A stretch of 64,000 bases of DNA from Streptomyces cyaneochromogenes (GCF_003963535.1 NZ_CP034539.1:558001-622000); one strand, 5' to 3'; positions 35,272 through 44,139 are shown, numbered from the stretch's first letter. Notes: generated by a model from the sequence alone, not told the origin. Program-made: numbers and translations.

Positions 35272-35568
35272 GTGGATTCGACCACGACACTGATCGTCGC
35301 CGCCGTGGCCCTCGCGGCCGTCCTGCTCGCCGTGGCCGTCGGGGTGCTGGTGCGGCTCGTGCGCACACGGCGCAGTCTGCGGCGCGCCGGGCTGCCGACC
35401 GGACCGCGATGGGTGTTCTGGGGCGCTCTCCTCTATTTCGTGCTGCCGGCCGATCTGGTGCCCGATCCGGTGTATCTGGACGACATCGGCGTGCTCCTGC
35501 TGGCACTGCGTACCCTGCGCCGTTCTCCCGATACCGGGCGGCCCGACCCCCTTGACTACGGAAAGTAA
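35272..35568 (+). CDS. DUF1232 (YkvA-like) small membrane protein
   Basis: 98 residues from GTG 35272, placed 3 nt after an excellent AAGGAGGG at 35261-35268. One N-terminal hydrophobic helix (about 5-27), a basic stretch (RLVRTRRSLRRAG), then the DUF1232 core WGALLYFVLPADLVPDPVYL with DDIGVLLLALRTLRR. Function of the family is unknown. It precedes the RiPP precursor by about 120 bp, probably in a separate unit. Confidence 0.85.
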   Translation: MDSTTTLIVAAVALAAVLLAVAVGVLVRLVRTRRSLRRAGLPTGPRWVFWGALLYFVLPADLVPDPVYLDDIGVLLLALRTLRRSPDTGRPDPLDYGK

Positions 35569-35686
35569 GGAAACCAACCACTCGTTCGATTCGTTTAAGT
35601 AAGTGGAAACCAAAGGGCGTCGACGGACCGAGGGGCGGCGCCGGGTGACCAAGCTCGTTCGGAGCAGCACCTGTGAGGGAGAGACG

Positions 35687-35878
35687 ATGCAACCGTTCGC
35701 GCTCAACTATGCACGGCCGGCAGCGGAGTTGGAGGTCACCGCTCCGTACGTCTACGACTCCGGGCTGCAGTTGAACGTGCTCCGTGACGGGCGGATAGCC
35801 GCCAGTGATCATGGGCTGTTGCGAGAGCTCGGGACGACTACGTCCACGGCCGGCTCGAAGACTCACTTCGACGACTGA
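35687..35878 (+). CDS. tgmA: TgmA-type RiPP precursor peptide (ATP-grasp target)
   Basis: 63 residues from ATG 35687, 7 nt after GGGAGAG. The leader begins MQPFALNYARPAAELEV, the fixed start of the putative ATP-grasp-modified RiPP family (GRASP_targ). The centre has YVYDSGLQLNVLRDGRIAAS, and the C-terminus ends LLRELGTTTSTAGSKTHFDD. The tail holds Thr50-52, Ser53, Thr54, Ser57, Lys58, Thr59 and Asp62-63. ATP-grasp ligases of graspetide systems join such Thr/Ser/Lys side chains to Asp/Glu to make macrolactones or lactams. The ligase gene begins 17 nt after the stop. No product of this subfamily can be predicted in detail from sequence. Confidence 0.88.
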   Translation: MQPFALNYARPAAELEVTAPYVYDSGLQLNVLRDGRIAASDHGLLRELGTTTSTAGSKTHFDD

Positions 35879-35894
35879 ACACAGGTCGGCGACG

Positions 35895-36869
35895 ATGACC
35901 GTCTTGATTCTGACCAGCGAAGAAGACGTGACGGCGGACATGGTGGTCGTGCACCTGAACGCCACGGGCGTCCCGGTGGTCCGCCTCGATCCCGCCGACC
36001 TGACCGGCGGGGTCGCGCTGTCGGGCGAGTTCGTGCACGGTGCCTTCCGCGGGCATCTGTCGGCCGCCGGACGGCTGGTGAGCATCGGCGGGCTGCGGTC
36101 CGTCTGGATGCGCAGGCCGGGGACCCCGGCAGCGCGCGCGGCCGCGCCGTCCGCCTGGCTCGCGGAGGAGGCCGGGCAGGCGCTGTACGGCATGCTGCGG
36201 GGCTGTGACGCGCGCTGGATGAACCATCCCGACGCGGCCCGCCGGGCCCGTTACAAGCCCTGGCAGTTGCGTCTGGCCCAGCGCTGCGGCCTGCCTGTGC
36301 CGGCCACCTTGATCACGACGTTTCCCCAGGCCGCCAGAGAGTTCGCCGCGCGGTATCCGGATCTGGTGGTCAAGCCGGTGTCCGGCGCGCATCCGCAGGA
36401 TCCGCCCCGGGCGGTGCCGACCAGCAGGGTGGCTCCGGACGCGGACTTCTCCGCCGTCGCCTTCGGCCCCACCCTGCTACAACGGCGCGTCGCCAAGCGG
36501 GCCGACATACGTCTGACCGCGGTGGGCGAGCGGCTGCTGGCCGCCCGCAAGGCGACCGGCGCCGAGGCCGAGGTGGACGTCCGCTTCGCCGAGTCCGCGA
36601 CGCCGTGGCGTCCCGTCGAGGTCGCGCCACGGGTCGCCGAGGCCGTCCGCGCCTATCTGCGGGACGCCGAACTCGCCTACGGCGCCTTCGACTTCGTCGA
36701 GGACGCCGACGGGACGTGGTGGTTCCTGGAGTGCAACCAGTCAGGTCAGTTCGGGTTCGTCGAGGTGGACACGGGCCAGCCGATCGCCCGCACCATCGCC
36801 GAGTGGCTCGCCCGGCCCGTCGCCGGGCAGGAGGCGCACGTCAACGGGGTGAGCGCGAAGGCCACATGA
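35895..36869 (+). CDS. tgmB: ATP-grasp ribosomal peptide maturase TgmB
   Basis: 324 residues from ATG 35895. The N-terminal lobe is MTVLILTSEEDVTADMVVVH; the RimK-like ATP-grasp core has RRARYKPWQLRLAQRCGLPV, the nucleotide-binding Lys in DLVVKPVSG, ADIRLTAVGERLLAA, and the metal site DFVEDADGTWWFLECNQSGQ (Asp/Glu/Asn). This is the SAV_5884-type maturase that acts on the adjacent TgmA peptide. The usual third gene, a protein-L-isoaspartyl methyltransferase-like tgmC, is not found next to it: downstream is an unrelated minus-strand gene. The pair should be cotranscribed. Confidence 0.9.
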   Translation: MTVLILTSEEDVTADMVVVHLNATGVPVVRLDPADLTGGVALSGEFVHGAFRGHLSAAGRLVSIGGLRSVWMRRPGTPAARAAAPSAWLAEEAGQALYGMLRGCDARWMNHPDAARRARYKPWQLRLAQRCGLPVPATLITTFPQAAREFAARYPDLVVKPVSGAHPQDPPRAVPTSRVAPDADFSAVAFGPTLLQRRVAKRADIRLTAVGERLLAARKATGAEAEVDVRFAESATPWRPVEVAPRVAEAVRAYLRDAELAYGAFDFVEDADGTWWFLECNQSGQFGFVEVDTGQPIARTIAEWLARPVAGQEAHVNGVSAKAT

Positions 36870-36875
36870 CCTGGC

Positions 36876-37091
36876 TCAGAGCTGCCCGGGGCCCGGCGGC
36901 AGGGCGCTGCGCTGCCACGTCGGGGCCGGGGGTGCGGGCCGTACGGGAGCGGGTACGGAGCCGCCGGACAGCAGCGGCTGCATGGCGAACTCGACTTCGC
37001 GGCTGACGCGTTCGGCCTCCCGACGCACCTGGGTGGGGATGTCGCCGCGCTCCGCGATGAGCCGGTCGTAAATGGGGGAATCCTGGAACAC
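36876..37091 (-). CDS. Small conserved hypothetical protein
   Basis: 71 residues from GTG 37091: MFQDSPIYDRLIAERGDIPT, then QVRREAERVSREVEFAM and a Pro/Ala-rich tail. I recall peptides starting MFQDSPIYDRLIAERGD in many Streptomyces, without a function. AGGAAAGG is far upstream, so the start is uncertain. It converges on tgmB, 7 nt apart, with no terminator visible between. Confidence 0.65.
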   Translation of the reverse strand: MFQDSPIYDRLIAERGDIPTQVRREAERVSREVEFAMQPLLSGGSVPAPVRPAPPAPTWQRSALPPGPGQL

Positions 37092-37242
37092 CCGTCAACG
37101 CGCCTTTCCTGTCGTGGCCCTGTGTGCATTTGGGCACGGCTGTCGAGTCTAGGCGCGGACGCACCCTGAAGTATGAATTCTGCCAGAGCGCTTGACGGGC
37201 GCGTACCGAATGCTTCCGGGAAACGGGCCGCCCGTCCCCGGG

Positions 37243-37704
37243 TCAGGCGCCCGTCGTCGACCCCGGCCGGACGATCATCAGGATGGTGACGGTGGCCCAG
37301 AGCAGGTTGAAGATGCCGGTGAACATCGCGAGTTGCACCGTGGCCGCGTGCTCGACGGGCTTCTCGGCGTCCAGTTGCCCCAGGAGTTCCTCCTGGCGGG
37401 GCAGGACGAAGGCGACCAGAATTCCGGCGGCCGCGGCGGTCAGGCCGATGGACGTGATGAGCCAGCCGCTGCCGAGGACACCCATCGCCAGGGCTGTGGC
37501 CAGGCCGAGGACGGGGACCGAGACACCGATGCCCGCGTAGACGCGGCAGATGCGGTGCAGGAGCCGGACGGTGCCCACCGCCACGGCACCGTCCGCCTCC
37601 GGGACGCGGCGCGCCGCCGGCGGGAACATGCTGGCCGCGACGGTGACGGGGCCGACGGCGACGATGGCGGCCAGGACGTGAAGGATGAGCAGGATCTTGG
37701 TCAC
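37243..37704 (-). CDS. Four-helix membrane protein, unknown function
   Basis: 153 residues from GTG 37704; TACCGT lies 7 nt upstream, a leaderless arrangement. Four hydrophobic helices are visible: TKILLILHVLAAIVAVGPVT near the start, GIGVSVPVLGLATALAMGVLG, WLITSIGLTAAAAGILVAF and FTGIFNLLWATVTILMIV. His in LILHVLAA and in RLLHRICRVYAG might be ligands in a DUF2269-like or copper/heme type membrane family, but I cannot assign it. It is divergent from the GlxA regulator. Confidence 0.75.
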   Translation of the reverse strand: MTKILLILHVLAAIVAVGPVTVAASMFPPAARRVPEADGAVAVGTVRLLHRICRVYAGIGVSVPVLGLATALAMGVLGSGWLITSIGLTAAAAGILVAFVLPRQEELLGQLDAEKPVEHAATVQLAMFTGIFNLLWATVTILMIVRPGSTTGA

Positions 37705-37872
37705 CGGGCCCACGGTAGGGATCTCCCGACTGATCGCACAGCGGCTGAAATGACAGTTTCCAACGGATTCTCGCCACCCCCTGAAATCGGCCCTCGCCTG
37801 CCATGTCGGCTTCCGCGCACTCCCCCGACCTGGGCTTCTGTCGCTGGCGGGAACCTGCTTAAAGTGGCGCTC

Positions 37873-38835
37873 ATGCACACCGTGGCGATCCTGGTTCTCG
37901 ACAACGTGGTGCCGTTCGACATGGCGACGCCCTTCCAGATGTTCGGCTGGACGCGGCTGCCGGACGGCCGCCGTCCCTACCGGGTGCGGCTGTGCGCCGA
38001 GTCGCCGGAGGTGCCCACCGAGGGCTTCGCGCTGCGGATCGACCGGGGGCTCGACGGACTGGCGGACGCGGACACGATCATCGTGCCGGGCTGCGACTGG
38101 ACCGGGGCGCCCTCCCCTGACGTGGTGACGGCCCTGCGGGAGGCGGCGCGAGCCGGAACGCGGATCGCGTCGGTGTGTGTGGGCGCCTTCGTGCTGGCCG
38201 AGGCGGGGCTGCTGGACGGGTTGCGCGCCACCACCCACTGGATGGCCACCGACGACCTGGCCCGGCGCTTCCCGCACGTCGAGGTGGAGCCCGACGTGCT
38301 GTACGTCGACAACGGGCAGGTCCTCACTTCCGCCGGAGCCGCCGCGGGACTGGACATGTGCCTGCACATGATCCGGCGGGACCTCGGTTCGGCGGTCGCC
38401 GCGCACACCGCGCGCATGGCCGTCGTACCGCTGGAACGGGAGGGCGGGCAGGCGCAGTTCATCGTGCACGAGCACCCGCCGGTGCCACGCGGCTCGGCGC
38501 TCGAACCCCTCCTGGAGTGGATCGAGGACAACCTGGCCAAGGAGGTCACCCTGGCGGAGATGGCGCAGCGCTCCGGCATGAGCGAGCGCACCCTCAGCCG
38601 GCGCTTCCGCGAGCAGACCGGCACCACTCCACTGCAGTGGCTGCTACGGGCGCGGGTGCGGCGGGCCCAGTATCTGCTGGAGAACAGCGACCACCCGATC
38701 GAACGGATCGCACGGCAGGCCGGCTTCGGGTCACCGACGGCGTTCCGCGACCGCTTCCGCCGGGTGGTCGGCACGTCCCCGCACGCCTACCGCTCCGCGT
38801 TCCAGGGGAAGCCCGCGATTCGCGTCCAGACATAA
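37873..38835 (+). CDS. GlxA-family transcriptional regulator (DJ-1/PfpI plus AraC HTH)
   Basis: 320 residues from ATG 37873; TAAAGT ends 7 nt before it (leaderless). The N-terminal amidase-like domain (about 1-175) shows ADTIIVPGCDW and the nucleophile elbow IASVCVGAFVLAEAG with Cys in the usual place. The C-terminal AraC domain (about 220-315) has LAKEVTLAEMAQRSGMSERT, LSRRFREQTGTTPLQWLLRAR and IERIARQAGFGSPTAFRDRFRR. Such regulators activate catabolic or stress genes. The target may be the divergent membrane protein. Confidence 0.9.
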   Translation: MHTVAILVLDNVVPFDMATPFQMFGWTRLPDGRRPYRVRLCAESPEVPTEGFALRIDRGLDGLADADTIIVPGCDWTGAPSPDVVTALREAARAGTRIASVCVGAFVLAEAGLLDGLRATTHWMATDDLARRFPHVEVEPDVLYVDNGQVLTSAGAAAGLDMCLHMIRRDLGSAVAAHTARMAVVPLEREGGQAQFIVHEHPPVPRGSALEPLLEWIEDNLAKEVTLAEMAQRSGMSERTLSRRFREQTGTTPLQWLLRARVRRAQYLLENSDHPIERIARQAGFGSPTAFRDRFRRVVGTSPHAYRSAFQGKPAIRVQT

Positions 38836-38944
38836 CCGGTGACCCGCCCTGGTCGGTCACGGTGGTAAAAATCACCCGAGTCCCCAACGGGCCGTGCACA
38901 GTTGGACAAGGGGTATCGATCCGCCCCAAGGACGGTGTACGCCC

Positions 38945-39292
38945 ATGAACTACTCCAGCCGCTTCCTCTGTGTTCTCTACGTCGCCACGAGCGCGGGGCT
39001 CGCCTGGACCACGGTCCTGGCGTTCCGGTACGGCCCCGTGTGGGCCGCCTGCCTGTTCGCCGCCGCCAGTCTCGTGCCGCTCATCGCCGTCGTACGGGAG
39101 ACCGTGATCGGCGAACAGCGGCGGTGGCTCCTGGAGTTGGTCGCGCGGGCCGGGCGGGCCGGCGACGCCGCCGAGGCGATCGTCCAGGCAGAGCTCGACT
39201 CGGCGTGCTGCGAGCGCTGGTGGACGAGCCTCGGCAGCGCGCACGACCTGACCTGCCGGCACGGGATGCCGCACAGCAGCAGCGCCGCCTGA
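38945..39292 (+). CDS. Small two-helix membrane protein, unknown
   Basis: 115 residues from ATG 38945. Two hydrophobic helices (FLCVLYVATSAGLAWTTVLAF and VWAACLFAAASLVPLIAVV) precede a charged helical tail with Cys, Trp and His (SACCERWWTSLGSAHDLTCRH). The tail could bind metal or a partner on the cytoplasmic side. No family recognised. Confidence 0.6.
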   Translation: MNYSSRFLCVLYVATSAGLAWTTVLAFRYGPVWAACLFAAASLVPLIAVVRETVIGEQRRWLLELVARAGRAGDAAEAIVQAELDSACCERWWTSLGSAHDLTCRHGMPHSSSAA

Positions 39293-39420
39293 GCGTGCGA
39301 GGGTCCGTGGCCGAGAGCCCGCGGTCCTCCTGTGTGCCACCGGACCACTGCCCCGACACGATGCTTCAGACGAAGATCGTTCAGCACTGGGCGACCTTGT
39401 ACGAACCGGAGAGGCACCCC

Positions 39421-39500
39421 ATGACCAGGCCGCAGGCGACGCGCAGGAAGCGTGCGAACGGGGCGGAGTCACGGCAGCGGATCCTCGACACCACCGTGGG
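39421..39500 (+). pseudogene. N-terminal fragment of a TetR regulator
   Basis: After a good ribosome site (GGAGAGG) the plus strand reads MTRPQATRRKRANGAESRQR, then ILDTT, the normal beginning of a TetR HTH domain. The coding pattern then stops abruptly where an ABC transporter fragment on the other strand begins. This is a deletion junction. Confidence 0.6.
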
Positions 39501-39990
39501 TGCGCAGCCGTGCCCTGAGGCGTGCGACGACCAGGGCCGCGGCCCGGCACGATCACGAGGAAGACGGGCACGAACTCCGGTGTCCGTTCGGCGATGATGA
39601 CGAGGCCGCCGATGAGCACGATGCCCGCGCCGAGGCCCGTCTCCGCGGTCTGCTGCACCATCTGCTCGACGGTCTCCACGTCACGCACGACCTTGGCCTG
39701 CAGCACACCGGCACTGACGCGCGAGCGGTAGCCGATGGAGAGCTGCTGCATACGCGTGCACAGCGCGGAGCGCAGGCTGGTGCCCATCCGGCGGACGCTG
39801 CCGTACAGCAGCCGGACGTACAGCACGTGCAGCGGGTAGTTGACCAGCAGGATCAGCATGATGACGCCGGTGCTCAGCCAGAGCCTGCTGATCGGCTGGT
39901 GCTGGACGACGGTGTCGATGATGGACGCGGTGATCAGCGGCAGCAGCCAGACCGGGCTGTGCTTGACCGTGAAGGCGCCGGATGCGTGGC
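39500..39990 (-). pseudogene. Middle part of an ABC exporter membrane domain
   Basis: The minus strand reads VWLLPLITASIIDTVVQHQP, VNYPLHVLYVRLLYGSVRRM, GTSLRSALCTRMQQLSIGYR, SRVSAGVLQAKVVRDVETVE, QMVQQTAETGLGAGIVLIGG and AERTPEFVPVFLVIVP, the transmembrane part of an MsbA-like exporter. A frameshift follows (AAALVVARLRARLRTH is in the next frame) and then the TetR junction. The N-terminus and the whole nucleotide-binding domain are gone. Confidence 0.75.
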
Positions 39991-40055
39991 AAGCGCTTTC
40001 CGATCCCTTCGGGGAAGGACTGCACACGCGGTCGGCCACCGATCCCGAAAGAGTC

Positions 40056-40913
40056 TCAGACGGCGTCCAGCTCCGCGATCTCCTCGGCGGTGAGCGCAAG
40101 CTCGGTCGCGCCCAGCGAGTCCAGGATCGTCTCCGGCCGGCTCGCACCCGGGATCGGCACGACGACCGGCGACTTGGCGAGCATCCACGCCAGGCACACC
40201 CGCTGCGGACTCACCCCGTGGGCCTCGGCGACCCGGGCGAACGGGGCGTACGCGGAGCCCAGTTCACGGGCGCGGGAGATACCGCCGAGCGGGCTCCAGG
40301 GCAGGAACGCGATACCGAGTTCGTCGCACAGGCGCAGCTCGGGCTCGCTGGACCGGAACGCCGGGGAGAACTGGTTCTGCACGGAGACCAGCCGGCCGCC
40401 GAGGATCTCGTTCGCCTCCCGGATCCGGTCCGGGTTCGCGTTGGAGATCCCGGCCATAAGGATCTTGCCCTCGTCGAGCAGGTCGCGCACGGCGCCCACC
40501 GACTCGGCGTAGGGCACCCTCGGGTCGGGACGGTGGAACTGGTAGAGCCCGATGGCCTCCACGCCGAGCCGGCGCAGGGATGCCTCGCAGGCCGCCTTGA
40601 GGTGGCGGGGGCTGCCGTCCAGCGTCCAACTGCCGTCGCCGGGGCGCAGATGGCCGCCCTTGGTGGCGACCAGGACGTCCTTGCCGCGGTCGTGGGAGGC
40701 GAGGGCCTTGGCGATCAGGGTCTCGTTGTGGCCGACCTCGTGCGCGTCCCGGTGGTAGGCGTCAGCGGTGTCGATCAGGGTCACGCCGGCGTCGAGCGCG
40801 GCGTGGATCGTGGCGAGGGAACGCGCCTCGTCCGGGCGTCCCTCGATCGACATGGGCATCGCGCCCAGTCCGATCGCGCTGACCTCGACGTCACCGATAC
40901 GGCGGGTGTGCAT
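40056..40913 (-). CDS. Aldo/keto reductase
   Basis: 285 residues from ATG 40913; GAGG lies about 9 nt before. AKR landmarks: LGAMPMSIEG, the catalytic Asp and Tyr in GVTLIDTADAYHRD, Lys in VLVATKGG, His in LYQFHRPDP, and the cofactor segment VVVPIPGASRPETILDSLGA. Shorter than the Gpr type at 4658 and closer to general NADPH-dependent alcohol dehydrogenase-like members. It is monocistronic, divergent from the Gfo/Idh/MocA gene. Substrate unknown. Confidence 0.88.
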   Translation of the reverse strand: MHTRRIGDVEVSAIGLGAMPMSIEGRPDEARSLATIHAALDAGVTLIDTADAYHRDAHEVGHNETLIAKALASHDRGKDVLVATKGGHLRPGDGSWTLDGSPRHLKAACEASLRRLGVEAIGLYQFHRPDPRVPYAESVGAVRDLLDEGKILMAGISNANPDRIREANEILGGRLVSVQNQFSPAFRSSEPELRLCDELGIAFLPWSPLGGISRARELGSAYAPFARVAEAHGVSPQRVCLAWMLAKSPVVVPIPGASRPETILDSLGATELALTAEEIAELDAV

Positions 40914-41225
40914 GGGCTCGTGACCTCTTTCGCCTGTCGCGCAAGGAACGTTGACGTCCGGTGGGCGACGGTGGATCACGGCCGCCGGACTCACTCAAGC
41001 CTGGCCGCCTCCCGGCGGGAGGTCCAATAGAAGATGGAGAACGCATTCAGCGACGGCACCGCTGAATCACCCGTGCCGAAGCCGAATCTCCCCTACTGAG
41101 ACCGACCGCATGATCCCTTGCGCCGACTCCCGGGAGGTATGACACGCTCACCTCGACCGACGCCGGACCGACCTGCCGCCCCGGCATCGGTTCGCGGACA
41201 CTTCGGCACAGTGAGAGGCGACGGC

Positions 41226-42113
41226 ATGCGGATAGGACTCCTCGGCACCGGACCGTGGGCCCGGATGGCCTACGCGCCCGCCCTGAGCCGGCACGGCGAG
41301 CTGGACTTCGCGGGTGTGTGGGGCCGCCGTACGTCCGCTGCCAAGGAGTTGGCCGACAGCTACGACGTGCCGGCGTACGACGATGTCGACGCGCTGCTCG
41401 CCGACGTGGACGCCGTCGCCGTGGCCCTGCCGCCCGCCGTCCAGGCCGACTTGGCGGTACGGGCGGCGCGGGCGGGACGGCATCTGCTCCTGGACAAGCC
41501 GCTCGCGCTGACGGTGGCGGACGGACGCGCGGTCGTGGGGGCCGTCGAGGAGTCCGGCGTGGCCTCGGTCGTCTTCTTCACCGCCCGGTTCCAGTCGGAG
41601 ATCGAGGCGTGGATCACCGAACAGGCGGCTGTGGAGGGCTGGTTCACCGGGCGCGCCCACTGGCTCGGCGCGGTGTTCAGCGATGACGGCAGTCCGTTCG
41701 CGGCCTCGCCGTGGCGGCGGGAGAAGGGCGCGCTGTGGGACGTGGGCCCCCATGCACTGTCCGTGCTGCTGCCGGTCCTGGGTGACGCTCAGCGGGTGGC
41801 CGCCGCAGCGCACGGCCCCGGCGACACCGTCCATCTGGTCCTCGAGCATGTCAGCGGCGCGTCGAGCACACTGACCCTGAGCCTCACGGCACCGCCCGGG
41901 GCGGCGGGGGCGACGGTGGAGCTGCGAGGTGCGGCCGGGGTGAAGCTCCTGCCGGAGAGCTCCGACGGCGCGGTGGCCGCGCTGCTCCGCGCCGGGGACG
42001 CGCTGCTGGCCGCCTCGGGCACCGGCCAGGCGCACGCGTGCGACGCGGCCTTCGCTCTGCGGGTCACCGAGATTCTGGCCGCGGCCGAGGACCTGTTGAA
42101 CGGCGGAGCCTGA
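41226..42113 (+). CDS. Gfo/Idh/MocA family oxidoreductase
   Basis: 295 residues from ATG 41226, preceded by GAGAGGCG. The Rossmann NAD(P) motif MRIGLLGTGPWARM, ADVDAVAVALPPAVQADLAV and the family lysine in LLLDKPLALTVADGR (variant of EKP) are clear. The C-terminal domain has ALWDVGPHALSVLLPVLGD with the catalytic His region. Such enzymes oxidise or reduce sugars, inositols or dipeptides; nothing nearby reveals the substrate. Confidence 0.88.
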   Translation: MRIGLLGTGPWARMAYAPALSRHGELDFAGVWGRRTSAAKELADSYDVPAYDDVDALLADVDAVAVALPPAVQADLAVRAARAGRHLLLDKPLALTVADGRAVVGAVEESGVASVVFFTARFQSEIEAWITEQAAVEGWFTGRAHWLGAVFSDDGSPFAASPWRREKGALWDVGPHALSVLLPVLGDAQRVAAAAHGPGDTVHLVLEHVSGASSTLTLSLTAPPGAAGATVELRGAAGVKLLPESSDGAVAALLRAGDALLAASGTGQAHACDAAFALRVTEILAAAEDLLNGGA

Positions 42114-42657
42114 GGGGTCGGTCGCCGTCAGGCTCTTGGCGGGGGTTCATGTGGTGCCCCGCATCGTGGCGACCCGCACCGTGATGTTCCGGGCGGCTGT
42201 GCTCGGGATGCCTTCGGGCGGCCGGGCGAGTGGCGCCGGGCGGTCTCCCGCCGCGTGTGCGACGGCTCCTCGGGGTTTGGGTACGGCGTGGAGCCCGGTG
42301 ATGAGGCCGTCTCTCGACACATACCCGCCAGCACGGTCTCGATCTCGCCGTCGAACCGGAGAACCAGGGCCAGCAGCCGATGGGCAGCCGTTGACCTGCG
42401 CCGGTTGCAGCGGTGTCCCGGGGTCAAAGTCGGGCCAAAGCCCTAACAGGTCCTTGCCCGGGGTGAGGCCGCTCGGCTCGAAGAACCGGCACCCAGCAAC
42501 CCGCTACGACGTGGGCAAAGCGCTCAGGCGGCCCGAGACAATTGCCGAACGTGACCAGGTCAGACCTCAAAGAACAAGCTGAATGCCTGTTCCTGAACCG
42601 TCTTGTACCTAAGGAGACGCTTCTGGAGTTCTAGCTTTGGAGGCGACGCCGGGCCCG
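42114..42657. other. Long stretch without a recognisable gene
   Basis: About 540 bp with atypical codon patterns in every frame and lower GC near 42480-42620. It lies between the oxidoreductase and a transposase remnant and may be eroded mobile DNA. I see no domain or repeat. Confidence 0.4.
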
Positions 42658-43009
42658 CATGGTGCGTGAGCGCGAGACGGAACAGCAGTTCCTTGGCGGC
42701 GTCCCGGTCGGTCACGTTGGCGGCAGTGACCATGATCAGCAGCACCAGGCCCCTGTTGTCGCAGATCAGGTGCCTTTCCGCCCATTGATCTCTTTGGCTT
42801 CATCCCATCCCCGGGTGTTCTTGCCGACAGGCTCGGAGCCCTTGATGCTCTGCGAGTCGACGATCGCCGACGCCGCGCGGGCTGTCTTCCCGCTGGCGAG
42901 GCGGACCTTGCGGCGCGGCTGGTCGCGGATGACACCGATGCCCCCGGGCCGCGGCCCAGCGCCGCGCGAACCCGTAAATCGTCCGCCACGGAGGGGAATC
43001 TGCGGGCAT
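42658..43009 (-). pseudogene. IS5-family transposase remnant
   Basis: MPADSPPWRTIYGFARRW, then VIRDQPRRKVRLASGKTARA, ASAIVDSQSIKGSEPVGKN and NGRK continue in one frame. After a one-base loss, HLICDNRGLVLLIMVTAANV, TDRDAAKELLFRLALTHHA is in another. This is the N-terminal and DDE-entry part of IS5-group transposases; the C-terminal catalytic part is missing. Not functional. Confidence 0.75.
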
Positions 43010-43037
43010 GGACCGCCTTGTATGGAATCGAGCCGTG

Positions 43038-43535
43038 CTAGCAGTGCGGCCGATTGCAGAGGAAGCAGCCGTCCCAGAGCGGGAGCGCGCTGAGGACGCG
43101 GTGGCGCACGCACGAGGCCATCGCGGCCTCGTCCGGGCCGGGGAAGCCGCGTGCGGCGCTGCTGTCGGCGGGCGGGGTGCAGGACTCCACCATGGTGGTG
43201 AAGCGGTGCAGGTAGTCATGCACGCGGGGCGGGTGGTAGCCCAGCTCGCTCCAGCGATGTCCGCTCGCCGCGAGTGCTGTGGCACGCAGCACGAAGTCCT
43301 TCGCGCGGGCGCGTTCCCGCTCCGTCGCACCCCAGTCGAACTCCGCCAGGTCGAACCCGACGGCACCGCGCCCCATGACGTTCTGGTCCTGCAGGGTCAG
43401 CAGCGCCGCGAAGCGGAAGTCCCAGTCCTCGGAGGCGAGATCGGACACGGCCAGCATCAGCACGTCGATGAACACCGCGGTGGCGCCATTGGACAGGTCC
43501 AGGTCGTGGCTACCGCCGGAGAAGATGTTGCTCAC
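43038..43535 (-). CDS. Uncharacterised protein with Cys-rich C-terminus
   Basis: 165 residues from GTG 43535 (VSNIFSGGSHDLDLSNGATA). Mostly helical, with VFIDVLMLAVSDLASEDWDF and ERARAKDFVLRATALAASGH, ending LPLWDGCFLCNRPHC, a possible metal or disulfide motif. No signal peptide. It is divergent from the DHFR-fold gene (46 bp). I do not recognise the family and do not assign a function; its place among IS remnants suggests it is accessory. Confidence 0.65.
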   Translation of the reverse strand: MSNIFSGGSHDLDLSNGATAVFIDVLMLAVSDLASEDWDFRFAALLTLQDQNVMGRGAVGFDLAEFDWGATERERARAKDFVLRATALAASGHRWSELGYHPPRVHDYLHRFTTMVESCTPPADSSAARGFPGPDEAAMASCVRHRVLSALPLWDGCFLCNRPHC

Positions 43536-43581
43536 CGACCTATGATGCGATCCCGGCCCTCCAGCTGCTTGGAGAAGACGC

Positions 43582-44118
43582 ATGACGGATGCGAGCACCG
43601 GCAAAGTGGTCGTGAACAGGGTGATGTCCCTGGATGGGTTCATCGCCGGTCCCGGCCACACGATGGACTGGATCTTCGAGCACATGACGTCGGCGACGTT
43701 CCCGGAGGTCATGGCGGCCACCGGCGCCATGCTCATCGGCCGGGGCACGTACGAGGTCGGCAAGCGCATGTCCGACGAGAACACCGACTACGACGGCGGG
43801 GCGCAGTTCGTCCTCACCCACCGCCCGCCCGCCGAGCCGGACCCCGACGTCACCTTCCTCACCTGCGACATCGAGGAAGCCGTGGCCACGGCACGCCGCG
43901 CCGCCGGCGACAAGAACCTGGAGATCCTCGGCGCCGACGTGGCCGCCCAGTGCCTGCAGCGCGGCCTCGTCGACGAGATCCTGGTGTACGTGCTGCCGGT
44001 GCTGCTTGGCGACGGCGTCCGCTTCGCGCCGCCGGGCCTCGACCGGATCGACCTGGAACCGTTCAGCAACGTCCAGTCGGGCGGGGTCACCATGCTGCGC
44101 TTCCACGTGCGCAAGTAG
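43582..44118 (+). CDS. Dihydrofolate reductase-fold protein (RibD C-terminal type)
   Basis: 178 residues from ATG 43582 (GGAGA 7 nt before). The fold is recognisable from VVVNRVMSLDGFIAGPGHTM, GAMLIGRGTYEV, DYDGGAQFVLTHR, NLEILGADVAAQCLQRGLVD and EILVYVLPVLLGDGVRF. These proteins use NADPH and are annotated as DHFR/YyaP-like or RibD C-terminal; physiological substrates are mostly unknown. It stands alone. Confidence 0.88.
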   Translation: MTDASTGKVVVNRVMSLDGFIAGPGHTMDWIFEHMTSATFPEVMAATGAMLIGRGTYEVGKRMSDENTDYDGGAQFVLTHRPPAEPDPDVTFLTCDIEEAVATARRAAGDKNLEILGADVAAQCLQRGLVDEILVYVLPVLLGDGVRFAPPGLDRIDLEPFSNVQSGGVTMLRFHVRK

Positions 44119-44139
44119 GCACAGTCGCAACTACCAGCC

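Noticed and set aside
42128..42427. 99-codon minus-strand frame in the 42.1-42.6 kb spacer
   Set aside because: Composition is Arg/Pro/Ser/His-rich and there is no start signal or domain.
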